From contig JAJNBK010000045.1 in assembly GCA_021155845.1 (NCBI GenBank), forward strand, positions 1 to 13,455: a stretch of 13,455 nucleotides of DNA, written 5' to 3'. A program made the position numbers and the translations under genes. The stretch comes from Nitrososphaeraceae archaeon (GTDB lineage Archaea > Thermoproteota > Nitrososphaeria > Nitrososphaerales > Nitrososphaeraceae). Positions 1 through 5,904 of the stretch are shown here, piece after piece (position 1 is the first letter of the stretch; each line of letters starts with the position of its first letter). The notes below the pieces were generated by a model. The model saw nothing but the letters and a program-made list of their open reading frames with translations. It was not told the DNA's origin and made no database searches.

Positions 1-372
1 AAATGAGTAGTAGGAACGACCTTGCGGGTCGCGCCCGCCGACGCGTGGGTTCTCCACGGCGTTGTTGAAGGGGCCGCCGGCGTAGTGGAAAACGTCACTC
101 ACGTCGACGCCGCGGGCGATCAAGTTGTCGCGGGCGGCGTCGATGTCGTACACCGCCAGGACCGGGCGATCGATCGAGCCCGGCTGGGCGGAAGTGATCC
201 CCTTGCCGAAGATGATCGACGCCTCCGAACCGGGAGGAGTGAATTGTATTCCCCGGAAGCCCTCGTTGGCGACGTAGTCGATATCCAAGCGAAATCCCAG
301 TTTCTCGTAGAAGCGCTTGGCCCGATCGACGTCAGAGACAGGTACGAACAAAACTTCTAGTTTCATATCCAT
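1..372 (-). CDS. VOC-family (glyoxalase/bleomycin-resistance-like) protein, C-terminus off window
   Basis: The minus strand is open from ATG at 372 to the window edge, giving 124 residues without a stop. The N-terminus (MDMKLEVLFVPVSDVDRAKR, then FYEKLGF) is the classic beta strand plus helix of the vicinal oxygen chelate fold, and DPQGRSYYSF at the edge matches the stretch just before the usual C-terminal DPDGN motif, so only about 15-20 residues are missing. Such small VOC proteins act as lyases, dioxygenases or resistance proteins; the substrate cannot be told. An AAAGGAG Shine-Dalgarno at 384-390 lies 11 nt before ATG 372; a second in-frame ATG at 366 is possible. The gene is strongly GC-rich (clearly above 55% by eye) while everything after about 430 is AT-rich, and its codons end mostly in C or G, unlike its neighbours. 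That points to transfer from a GC-rich bacterium or to a chimeric assembly. The plus-strand frame over it is only a shadow. Confidence 0.85.
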   Translation of the reverse strand, partial: MDMKLEVLFVPVSDVDRAKRFYEKLGFRLDIDYVANEGFRGIQFTPPGSEASIIFGKGITSAQPGSIDRPVLAVYDIDAARDNLIARGVDVSDVFHYAGGPFNNAVENPRVGGRDPQGRSYYSF

Positions 373-383
373 GATCAATAATA

Positions 384-460
384 CTCCTTTTGGTGACGAA
401 TAGCCGCTTGCCGGAAAGAGGCAAGACTTGAAAAAGTGCGTAGTATTATTTCCTTATAAC
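384..460 (-). promoter_or_regulatory. Leader and putative promoter of the VOC gene: TATA box, hairpin, Shine-Dalgarno
   Basis: Reading on the minus strand, a TATA-like GTTATAAGGA (451-460) lies in AT-rich DNA. About 25 nt further on, transcription would start near 430, close to where the GC-rich segment begins. The leader then holds a perfect 6-bp hairpin (CTTGCC/GGCAAG, 407-412 with 420-425, 7-nt loop) and the AAAGGAG ribosome-binding site (384-390). The promoter part looks archaeal and the leader bacterial; start site and use are inferred. Confidence 0.45.
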
Positions 461-564
461 TAAAAGACATTTATTTATAAAACAAAATATTCTATGACAA
501 AATAAATTAGCAAAAGATTTCAAATAATTTAATATCCATAATTTATCATCAAGCATCCTTATCG

Positions 565-840
565 TTATTGTGCAATCAGATCCAAATGTGAATTAGGACG
601 TACAATTACATCTGCCCCTATGATATCTACTAGCATATAACTTTTACCATCAGTTCCTTCAACAATTTGTATAAAAGCAAAATTGAATATTCCACCCTCA
701 ACATAAAAGATTGTGGGCTTAAATGTAGGATCTGGCATTAAAAGAGGAGCAATGGGAATAGCCGAAGTAAAAGCATTAAGAGGACCAGATATTATTTCAT
801 AAACATCGACAGAATCTTTATCACCATTCACAATCATCAT
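565..840 (-). CDS. Hypothetical protein, 91 aa
   Basis: I do not recognise this family. The start is best placed at ATG 840: a textbook archaeal Shine-Dalgarno, AGGTGATT, sits about 8 nt upstream, and the longer reading from GTG at 852 would use that very motif as coding sequence. The protein (begins MMIVNGDKDSVDVYE, ends NSHLDLIAQ) has alternating hydrophobic and polar stretches such as KPTIFYVEGGIFNFAFIQIVEG and YMLVDIIGADVIVRP, which suggest a compact all-beta or alpha/beta domain. There is no signal peptide or clear membrane helix and no metal-binding motif. It stands alone, with relics on the far side. The good RBS argues that it is real. Confidence 0.6.
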   Translation of the reverse strand: MMIVNGDKDSVDVYEIISGPLNAFTSAIPIAPLLMPDPTFKPTIFYVEGGIFNFAFIQIVEGTDGKSYMLVDIIGADVIVRPNSHLDLIAQ

Positions 841-891
841 TATTGTAATCACCTGAACTTACAGTCTTTATCGCTCCATTACCAAAATCAT

Positions 892-1072
892 AAATATTTT
901 ATTGGAACTCAAGCTAACCTGGCTGCTAATGCTCCAAACTACGCTTTTCCATTGCCATTAATATTGGGAACTATTGCTGTGTGAAGCGCAGTTTGACAAC
1001 CTAGAAGATAGACAACGCCACGAGTTGATAGACCACATACAAAAAGGCGAGATTCCTACAAAAGAGAAGTAA
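892..1072 (+). pseudogene. Possible gene relic in two frames
   Basis: Two overlapping open stretches on the plus strand look protein-like but have no usable start. The first (from about 892 to TGA at 982-984) reads KYFIGTQANLAANAPNYAFP and then a hydrophobic LPLILGTIAV. The second (962-1072) is in another frame and is highly charged, with DRQRHELIDHIQKGEIPTKE before TAA. A frameshift between them would join a hydrophobic and a charged part, as in the tail of a former gene. The family is not recognised, and these could be two unrelated chance frames. Confidence 0.25.
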
Positions 1073-1141
1073 AATAGTCATTAGCAGTAACTTCCAGTGA
1101 CAGCAAATATAGCTGTTATCGTCAACACTATGTATGTTTAT

Positions 1142-1285
1142 TTATACCGCTGCAATTTTAATAATAATACCTAAGAAGTATCTTATACTTCTGCCGTTCC
1201 TATCGATGATATTTTTACCTCGATCGTTAGCTATTATTTTTTTGACTGCTTCTCACGGAATAACAGTAAGATAATTCCTCTTACT
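1142..1285 (-). pseudogene. Possible gene relic with in-frame TGA
   Basis: On the minus strand a frame reads SKRNYLTVIP, then TGA at 1253-1255, then EAVKKIIANDRGKNIIDRNG and RSIRYFLGIIIKIAAV to TAA at 1142-1144. The continuity of charged and hydrophobic pattern across the TGA suggests a small former gene. No start codon and no known domain are visible. The remaining bases between 1073 and 1363 hold nothing else I can support. Confidence 0.22.
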
Positions 1286-1363
1286 CTAGCAAACCGGTTT
1301 TACCAGAATTCTATAACATGATATTTGTCTTATTACATGATTTCTTTTCTTATTTTAGCATCA

Positions 1364-1489
1364 TCATTGCCAACAATAACCCTTCCTTTTATATTTAGCA
1401 TATTTATAATGCTCTTCAAGTTTTCTTTCTGAATTAAATGACATGTCACACTCTTCACATTTATAAGAAGATCCACTCGTTGACATCAT
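1364..1489 (-). CDS. C2H2-zinc-finger-like miniprotein, 41 aa
   Basis: A short minus-strand frame from ATG 1489 (or 1486) to TGA 1364-1366. It contains YKCEECDMSF followed by a helix ending EEH: C11-x2-C14-x12-H27 is exactly the first three ligands of a classical C2H2 finger. The fourth ligand is missing: residue 33, at H-x5 where a His could stand, is Tyr (TAT, one base from CAT). A TATA-like TATAAATTAA lies about 25 nt upstream (1511-1520), so the transcript would be nearly leaderless. Nitrososphaeria carry many such one-finger proteins (from memory); they are presumed nucleic-acid binding. Here the site may be three-coordinate, rescued by another residue, or dead, so the gene may be a recent pseudogene. 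Confidence 0.6.
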   Translation of the reverse strand: MMSTSGSSYKCEECDMSFNSERKLEEHYKYAKYKRKGYCWQ

Positions 1490-1510
1490 TTTAGCTTTAC
1501 ATCATACCAG

Positions 1511-1520
1511 TTAATTTATA
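1511..1520 (-). promoter_or_regulatory. TATA-like box for the zinc-finger miniprotein
   Basis: On the minus strand TATAAATTAA is centred about 26 nt before ATG 1489, the usual distance from an archaeal TATA box to the start site. No Shine-Dalgarno follows, which fits leaderless expression. Confidence 0.45.
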
Positions 1521-1626
1521 GTTTACACTAGTAAATTTGCTATATTTGTATCTCAAGTATCACTGCTGTATATATTTGCGGAAAATATCTATTTGATTAA
1601 ATTCCAACAGCTTATAGAGGTTCAAT

Positions 1627-2196
1627 CTAATATGGAGTACCTTTTGATCTTTGATTCTTGAAGGCTTCAATATACCATTCAAATTCCTCAAGAAATCGTT
1701 CGACTCTTTTATCATATCTCTCATCTATTAATTTACCATATTCATCAAAAACATCTTGTACCCTTGATATTGGAAATGATGAAGATATCGATGGTGCTCC
1801 AAGCTCTGCGAATATATGGCGCAGATGCTGTGCTGCATTTATGCCACCAAAACCGCCTGGGGAATAGGAGACAATAGCAGAAGGCTTAAAATAATATTCT
1901 TCTAAAAAATAATCTAATGTATTTTTCATTGCAGCTGATGTACTATGGTTGTACTCTGGAGTGACAGAAAGGTAGCCTTCTGCATCCTTAATTTTGTTCC
2001 CGAGGTCTCTCAACTTTTCCGAAGGATTCTCCATCTCTTTATACATCCTATCAAGTAAAGGCAGATTGAGCTCAAGTGGATCAATGAAAAATACAACATG
2101 GTTACGGTTCTTCAGTTTCTCTTCTATCCAGCGGGCAACTTTGATACCTTGACGATCTCGTCTAACTGATCCAACTATTAAAGCAATTTTAGCCAT
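1627..2196 (-). CDS. NAD(P)H-dependent FMN reductase / flavodoxin-fold oxidoreductase
   Basis: The 189-residue product is a typical member of the NADPH-dependent FMN reductase family, which binds FMN on a flavodoxin-like fold and transfers two electrons from NAD(P)H to flavin, quinones, azo dyes or metal ions. Seen in the sequence: the phosphate-binding loop GSVRRDRQG at residues 9-17, the conserved TPEYNHSTSAAMKNTLDY block at 79-96, and SPGGFGGINAAQHLR at 112-126, which continues the flavin site. There is no signal peptide, so it is cytoplasmic. Length is normal for the family and the frame is clean. Start ATG 2196 fits the first beta strand; TATA-like sequence lies about 40 nt upstream and only a weak purine-rich site precedes the ATG. 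It stands alone, back to back with the decayed plus-strand gene that starts near 2242. The substrate cannot be predicted. Confidence 0.93.
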   Translation of the reverse strand: MAKIALIVGSVRRDRQGIKVARWIEEKLKNRNHVVFFIDPLELNLPLLDRMYKEMENPSEKLRDLGNKIKDAEGYLSVTPEYNHSTSAAMKNTLDYFLEEYYFKPSAIVSYSPGGFGGINAAQHLRHIFAELGAPSISSSFPISRVQDVFDEYGKLIDERYDKRVERFLEEFEWYIEAFKNQRSKGTPY

Positions 2197-2241
2197 TATC
2201 TACCACATCTTGTTCTAACTTCTATTAATATTACTATTTAT

Positions 2242-2718
2242 CAATTAAATCAAGAAGAACTGTCTAGATTTATTTCAATATGCAGAAAAGAATGGTATTG
2301 ACTTAACAAACAGGAAAAAATTATATAGAATATGGAAAAAGCTAAAGAACTTATTGGGAAGTACGAAAAAATATCACCCAAAATAAATACCGGAACACAA
2401 CACAACACCCGAAGATGCACTAAAAGAGAGCATATCTTCTCCATCAATAGAAGATCCGGCGAGCCAGCCCACTACTGATCTATGTCCAAAGAGGAAAAAA
2501 TTCCGAGACAATTCAAGCGGTTCATCAGACGCGCGAATCATAATTAGCTTTCCGTTGACAGCCAGACCACCCAATACTAGCTCCTAGGGTAAACTATCTT
2601 TCGCTCTATCGCAGCTGTACTAACTGATGAAGACGAGGAGAGATCCACCGTGGAAGTTATATGGCCACACCCCTACAAAATTCGAATGAGAGGAAGAAAT
2701 AAAGATGCAGAATCCTGA
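2242..2718 (+). pseudogene. Decayed gene of unknown function with stops and frameshifts
   Basis: Protein-like stretches follow one another on the plus strand. QLNQEELSRFI (2242 onward) continues after a frameshift as QYAEKNGIDLTNRKKLYRIW, then a Lys-rich segment up to an in-frame TAA at 2384-2386. The same frame resumes with EHNTTPEDALKESISSPSIE and a Ser/Pro-rich, probably disordered part to TAG at 2585-2587. A further shift leads to SIAAVLTDEDEERSTVEVIW and PHPYKIRMRGRNKDAES, ending at TGA 2716-2718 inside a terminator hairpin. The order (charged helical part, flexible linker, acidic then basic tail, stop, terminator) argues for one former gene of about 155-160 codons. I do not recognise the family. 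The minus-strand frames here (2250-2574) look like shadows. Confidence 0.5.
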
Positions 2719-2732
2719 AAACAGGGTTTTTT
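2711..2732 (+). terminator. Stem-loop plus T-run terminator
   Basis: AATCCTG-AAAA-CAGGGTT forms a 7-bp stem (one G-T pair) with a four-base loop, followed by TTTT. It overlaps the last stop codon (2716-2718) of the decayed gene, which supports that gene's 3' boundary. Confidence 0.55.
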
Positions 2733-2789
2733 ATAGATGTTGATATCAGAAGATTTCAAAAATGCATTTCAAATGGGTTCGGAATGAGG

Positions 2790-2958
2790 CTACAGAAAAA
2801 GAGCCCCTTCTTTACCGCCCTTCTGTCTTATTCCTGCGCCTAATTTTATCAAAATATCTCCTGTACTTTTGTCAACATTAACAGGATAAAATGTCTGATT
2901 TTTTGCCCAAACAGTCCTGTCTGATACTTTGCGTCCAACAAAGAAGTAAAAACATCAT
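2790..2958 (-). pseudogene. Small hypothetical gene (about 55 codons) broken by one base in a T-run
   Basis: A clean frame of 52 codons (2790-2948, minus) reads YFFVGRKVSDRTVWAKNQTF, then YPVNVDKSTGDILIKLGAGI and RQKGGKEGALFL to TAG, but has no start. Immediately upstream are two ATGs (2958 and 2955) one base out of frame, separated from it by a run of five T (2948-2952). With four T the gene would begin MMFYFFVGRK and be 55 codons. The product would be a small basic, beta-rich cytoplasmic protein of unknown family. A TATTTATTT box lies about 20 nt before the ATGs, in the 50-bp gap it shares with the divergent flavoprotein gene. A sequencing error in the homopolymer is as likely as a true mutation. 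Confidence 0.5.
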
Positions 2959-3008
2959 AAAATAAACTGGAAATAAATAAAGGTTATAGAACATACCCAT
3001 TTACTTTA

Positions 3009-4514
3009 GTGTCTAATACAAACACATTTGATCTTATTGTAATTGGAAGCGGTTCTGGCTTGGATGTGGCAAATGCAGTATACCAGCATGGTCTTAAAGT
3101 TGCAGTTATCGAAAAAGACAAGATAGGTGGAACGTGTCTCAATCGAGGTTGTGTGCCTTCTAAATTGCTCATACATAGTGCGGATGTATCCGAAATTATC
3201 AAAAGCGCCCATCTTTTTGGAATAAAAGTTGATGGATTTACAATTGATTTTGAATCAATAGTTAATCGTGTTAATAACATAACAGATTCTCAATCAGATG
3301 AAATTAAAAATGCATTTGCAGCTAGTCAAAACCCAAAACTTTTGTCTAAGGAATGCAAATTCATTGGAGAAAAGACAATTACCATAGGCGAGGATCAAAA
3401 TATCTCTGCAGAAAAAATATTGATTGCCTCTGGTACTAGACCTAGGATTCCTAAAATAAGAGGTCTTGAAGAAAGTGGCTACATCACAAGCGATGAAGCT
3501 TTAAGGCTTAGAAAACAACCTAAAGTTCTTACCATTATAGGTGGAGGCTATATAGCTTGTGAGTTGGCTCACTTTTTTGGGGCCCTTGGAACAAAGATTA
3601 ACATAGTTCAGCGAAGAGATGTATTAATACCATCTGAAGATGAAGAGATCTCACAAAGATTCACAGAAATATTTTCCAAAAAGTACAATGTCTATTTAGG
3701 TTGTGAAGCAGAGTTTGTTTCAAAGAAACACAGGAATAATGATGGTGGTGGTAATGCCGCTGATTCTGATGCTACTGCTATCAACCACGACGATGATAAT
3801 GATGGTGGTAGTATATTTCACATTCTAGTAAAAGACTCTCATGGCAAATCAATAGAACTTTTATCAGATCAACTTCTAATTGCTGCAGGAAGAATTCCAA
3901 ATTCAGACACTCTTGATTTAGAAAAGACAGGTGTAAAACTTACCAAAAAGGGTTTTATAATTACAGACAGATATCTTGAGACTAGTGCAAAGGGAATATT
4001 TGCATTAGGAGACGCAATTGGGAGATACCTATTCAAACATAATGCGAATCATGAAGCTCAGTATGCTTATAATAATATAATGCATCCAGATAGAAAGATT
4101 CCTGTGAATTATGCTGCTATGCCCCATGCAATATTTAGCTCGCCCCAAGTTGCAGGTGTAGGATTTACAGAACAAGAATTAAAAGAGGAAGGAATAAAAC
4201 AACAAGATAAAAATAAGAATAATAGTATTGATTATGTAAAATCTGTTTATCCTTACATCAATACTGCTATGGGACGAGCGCTTGAAGATAAAGACGGTTT
4301 TGTCAAATTTCTCGTCCATAAAAAGAATAGAAAAATATTAGGTTGTCATATCATTGGAAGTCAGGCATCAATTCTTATCCATGAGGTGCTAGTAGCTATG
4401 AAATCTAATGAAGGTCTTGATACAATTGATAATATTACAAGAGCAGTTCATATTCATCCAGCACTCTCAGAAGTTGTTCTAAGAGCAGCTCATGATATTC
4501 AGACAAAAATGTAA
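3009..4514 (+). CDS. Dihydrolipoamide dehydrogenase-like class I pyridine nucleotide-disulfide oxidoreductase
   Basis: The 501-residue flavoprotein moves electrons between NAD(P)H and a disulfide through FAD and a redox-active Cys pair. It has the N-terminal FAD fold (DLIVIGSGSG, residues 8-17), the active disulfide in GGTCLNRGCVPSK (C43, C48), the NAD(P) fold (IIGGGYIACELAHFFGALG, about 176-194), the second FAD motif near GIFALGDAIG, and a dimer domain ending HIHPALSEVV, with the His483-Glu488 catalytic pair. GSGSG and HPALSE also resemble mycothione and mercuric reductases, so the substrate (lipoamide, a low-molecular-weight thiol or a metal) is open; no 2-oxoacid dehydrogenase genes are nearby. 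The start is GTG 3009: no in-frame ATG exists before the core fold, and an AT-rich TATA-like box (about 2970-2982) is ~30 nt upstream. An Asn/Asp/Gly-rich insert (about 238-266) is unusual. Confidence 0.92.
   Translation: MSNTNTFDLIVIGSGSGLDVANAVYQHGLKVAVIEKDKIGGTCLNRGCVPSKLLIHSADVSEIIKSAHLFGIKVDGFTIDFESIVNRVNNITDSQSDEIKNAFAASQNPKLLSKECKFIGEKTITIGEDQNISAEKILIASGTRPRIPKIRGLEESGYITSDEALRLRKQPKVLTIIGGGYIACELAHFFGALGTKINIVQRRDVLIPSEDEEISQRFTEIFSKKYNVYLGCEAEFVSKKHRNNDGGGNAADSDATAINHDDDNDGGSIFHILVKDSHGKSIELLSDQLLIAAGRIPNSDTLDLEKTGVKLTKKGFIITDRYLETSAKGIFALGDAIGRYLFKHNANHEAQYAYNNIMHPDRKIPVNYAAMPHAIFSSPQVAGVGFTEQELKEEGIKQQDKNKNNSIDYVKSVYPYINTAMGRALEDKDGFVKFLVHKKNRKILGCHIIGSQASILIHEVLVAMKSNEGLDTIDNITRAVHIHPALSEVVLRAAHDIQTKM
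3736..3809 (+). repeat. 14-bp direct repeat bracketing a low-complexity insert in the flavoprotein gene
   Basis: ATAATGATGGTGGT occurs at 3736-3749 and again at 3796-3809, exactly 60 bp (20 codons) apart and in the same frame. The segment encodes NNDGGG...DDDNDGG within a loop before a beta strand. It looks like replication slippage that lengthened a surface loop without breaking the frame. Confidence 0.8.
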
Positions 4515-4548
4515 GAATTCAATTTCATGTGAATATATAAAAGGTCAA

Positions 4549-4791
4549 AGACTCATTTCATGGTTTATACACGATTCAAAAGACGAACAGAAAAGGTACA
4601 TATATTTGAGTTCGATACTAACGGCTTTATCAGTTATGGGTGCCGCCTTCCTGTCTGCAGGAGGATATCATCACCATATCGGAATGAATACATGGCATAC
4701 TTTGAATGGAGAAGTTCATGGCAATGAGAAGGCTGGATTGGAAGACTTTACAATAACCATACCTGACAGATCATTTTTATCATCGCCATTA
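4549..4791 (+). pseudogene. Fragment of a VOC extradiol dioxygenase (catechol-2,3-dioxygenase/CatE-like)
   Basis: The plus frame contains GAAFLSAGGYHHHIGMNTWH and then AGLEDFTITIPDRS. The YHHHIGxNTW block is a hallmark of the CatE-type catechol dioxygenase branch of the VOC superfamily and includes a metal-binding His. Only about 60 recognisable residues remain, against about 280-300 in the family: the preceding part (DSKDEQKRYIY...ILTALSVM) is a damaged version of the usual start of this half domain, and similarity stops near 4770. The frame starts (ATG 4492) inside the flavoprotein gene and ends at 4818 inside the opposite-strand coiled-coil gene, so a functional product is unlikely. The fragment abuts the HTH/coiled-coil pseudogene. 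Confidence 0.6.
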
Positions 4792-5046
4792 TTATTCCTT
4801 CCACATCAACTTTTCTAGCCTCTCCTTTTGCTCAATCAGTTCTTGTACCTGTTGTTCTTTTCTCCTGCAATCGTGTTCACAAGAGAATGCTGTTGCATCT
4901 AATATTGAAATTTTATTCTTCATAGCTTGTATATCGTTTGATAAATATTGTCTTGTGCGTTGCATATTATCTACCACATCTTTTACCTGTCCATAGAGGG
5001 CTTCCATAGAAGGAAGTTTGTCATCAGCGATGTCTACGACATGCAC
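4792..5046 (-). CDS. Coiled-coil protein; C-terminal half of a broken HTH/coiled-coil gene
   Basis: An 84-residue open frame, begun here at GTG 5046. After an acidic start (HVVDIADDKLPSMEALYGQV) it is one long heptad-like helix, ending KEQQVQELIEQKERLEKLMW, with a Cys pair in FSCEHDCRRKE. Reading on upstream in the same frame gives GYFVKLCESEKK, a TAA, then DIGIEKVVHVVD, which is the natural link to the HTH gene ending at 5106. So this was probably never a separate gene: 4792-5462 was one gene of about 220 codons or more, now cut by an amber codon (5295), a frameshift (about 5106-5120) and this TAA near 5075. Full-length relatives as I remember them are longer, so the C-terminus may also be truncated where the dioxygenase fragment begins. 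Confidence 0.55.
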   Translation of the reverse strand: MHVVDIADDKLPSMEALYGQVKDVVDNMQRTRQYLSNDIQAMKNKISILDATAFSCEHDCRRKEQQVQELIEQKERLEKLMWKE

Positions 5047-5105
5047 AACTTTTTCTATCCCAATATCTTATTTCTTTTCCGATTCGCATAACTTTACAAA
5101 ATATC

Positions 5106-5462
5106 CTATACCGTTACTCCTAATTCTTTATAAGCCAAATAGAATTTATGCAGTCGCTTCAGCTTGCAATATTCTATGAACATTCTGGTTACTTCTGGTT
5201 CTTTAAGGTTTAGTGTGATAGCTACTTCGACAGGGTACTTATCTTTAGAAAACAGTTCATATGCTTTGGTAGCAAGTAAAGAAGAAGAATGTTTCTAATT
5301 ATTAGTAACGATACTATTATTCCTTTGTTCTTCCTTCTTTAGTATGGTAGTTATCGTATTTGGTGGCATTCCAAGCTCTTTTGCTATATCACGAAAAGTC
5401 TTTCCTTGATTATAGTAAAGATCTATAACACGTCTCTCTTTTTCTTCTTTACTTAGGAACAT
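5106..5462 (-). pseudogene. Helix-turn-helix protein interrupted by an in-frame TAG
   Basis: From ATG 5462 the frame reads MFLSKEEKERRVIDLYYNQG, then KTFRDIAKELGMPPNTITTI, a compact HTH of the sigma-70 region 4/resolvase type (helix, turn GMPP, recognition helix), to TAG at 5295-5297 after 55 residues. The same frame continues without shift for 62 more codons: KAYELFSKDKYPVEVAITLN, then LKEPEVTRMFIEYCKLKRLH, to TAG 5106-5108. That second half matches the second half of the intact-looking 132-residue copy at 10208-10606, so the TAG is a nonsense mutation within one gene (NN-stop-KHSS). A longer TTG start at 5495 is unlikely because that region belongs to another gene. The first half alone could still be made. 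Role: presumed DNA-binding regulator. Confidence 0.7.
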
Positions 5463-5488
5463 TTGATTTATCTTCAAGACTAAAGAAT

Positions 5489-5656
5489 GGTTCAAGTCGC
5501 GGAACTAGAAAGGAACTTAAAGATCTTATAAATATGTCAAAAGAACTCAAGATTAAAGTGTCAAGACGATTCAAACTCGATGAAACAAAAGAAGCTATAC
5601 AAGCTTTGTTTGCCAAAGAAAGGCAGGGTCGAATTATGTTAGAAATTTCGGATTGA
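5489..5656 (+). pseudogene. C-terminal fragment of a zinc-type alcohol dehydrogenase (MDR family)
   Basis: The plus frame reads GSSRGTRKELKDLINMSKEL, then KVSRRFKLDETKEAIQALFA and KERQGRIMLEISD to TGA 5654-5656. The G-T-xx-L / F-x-L-D-E-x-x-E-A / G-x-I-x-L order is the end of medium-chain (zinc) alcohol dehydrogenases and quinone reductases. Only about 55 of some 340 residues remain; the catalytic and Rossmann domains are gone. The break lies at about 5480-5489, right at the 5' end of the HTH gene, where that gene's upstream sequence should be. It is not functional alone. Confidence 0.7.
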
Positions 5657-5763
5657 TTGAACTGTAATCATATGTAGTAGTTGTACAGATATATTATTAT
5701 CTGCTACTAGTAGTTAGACTATAGTCAATATTGTCGTTCCTCGCTTATCTCTTTTGGCAGAAG

Positions 5764-5904
5764 TCAAGCAAATCTATATTGGGTGAATATTCTATGACCC
5801 CGCAGAAATATTACAATCGCTGCTGCAGAGGCGAAAATAATACTGCTAATGAATGGATCGTAATGTGAGCCAAAATTGGGAAATGGAAATTGGAAAAAGT
5901 TGGC
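5764..5904 (-). pseudogene. C-terminal membrane-anchor tail of the alpha/beta hydrolase, beyond a TGA
   Basis: Directly after TGA 5905-5907 the same frame runs on for 46 codons: ANFFQFPFPNFGSHYDPFIS, then SIIFASAAAIVIFLRGHRIF and TQYRFA to TGA 5764-5766. The segment FISSIIFASAAAIVIFL followed by RGHR is a standard membrane helix with a positive stop-transfer end. With the N-terminal signal peptide it would fix the enzyme on the outer face of the cytoplasmic membrane. Such a sensible tail in the right frame shows that the TGA is a nonsense mutation (or read error) rather than the true end. Confidence 0.6.

Noticed and set aside
22..360. Plus-strand 112-residue frame over the first 360 bases
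   Set aside because: It is the antisense shadow of the GC-rich VOC gene; its Val/Gly/Asp/Arg-rich sequence has no domain pattern.
2250..2574. Two minus-strand frames of about 65 residues
   Set aside because: They overlap each other and lie antisense to the decayed plus-strand gene, whose fragments and terminator are more convincing.
2984..3280. Minus-strand frames over the start of the flavoprotein gene
   Set aside because: Shadows of the conserved FAD-binding region on the other strand.
4549..5656. Insertion sequence around the HTH copy
   Set aside because: No transposase, terminal inverted repeats or target duplication are seen; only the junction pattern hints at movement.
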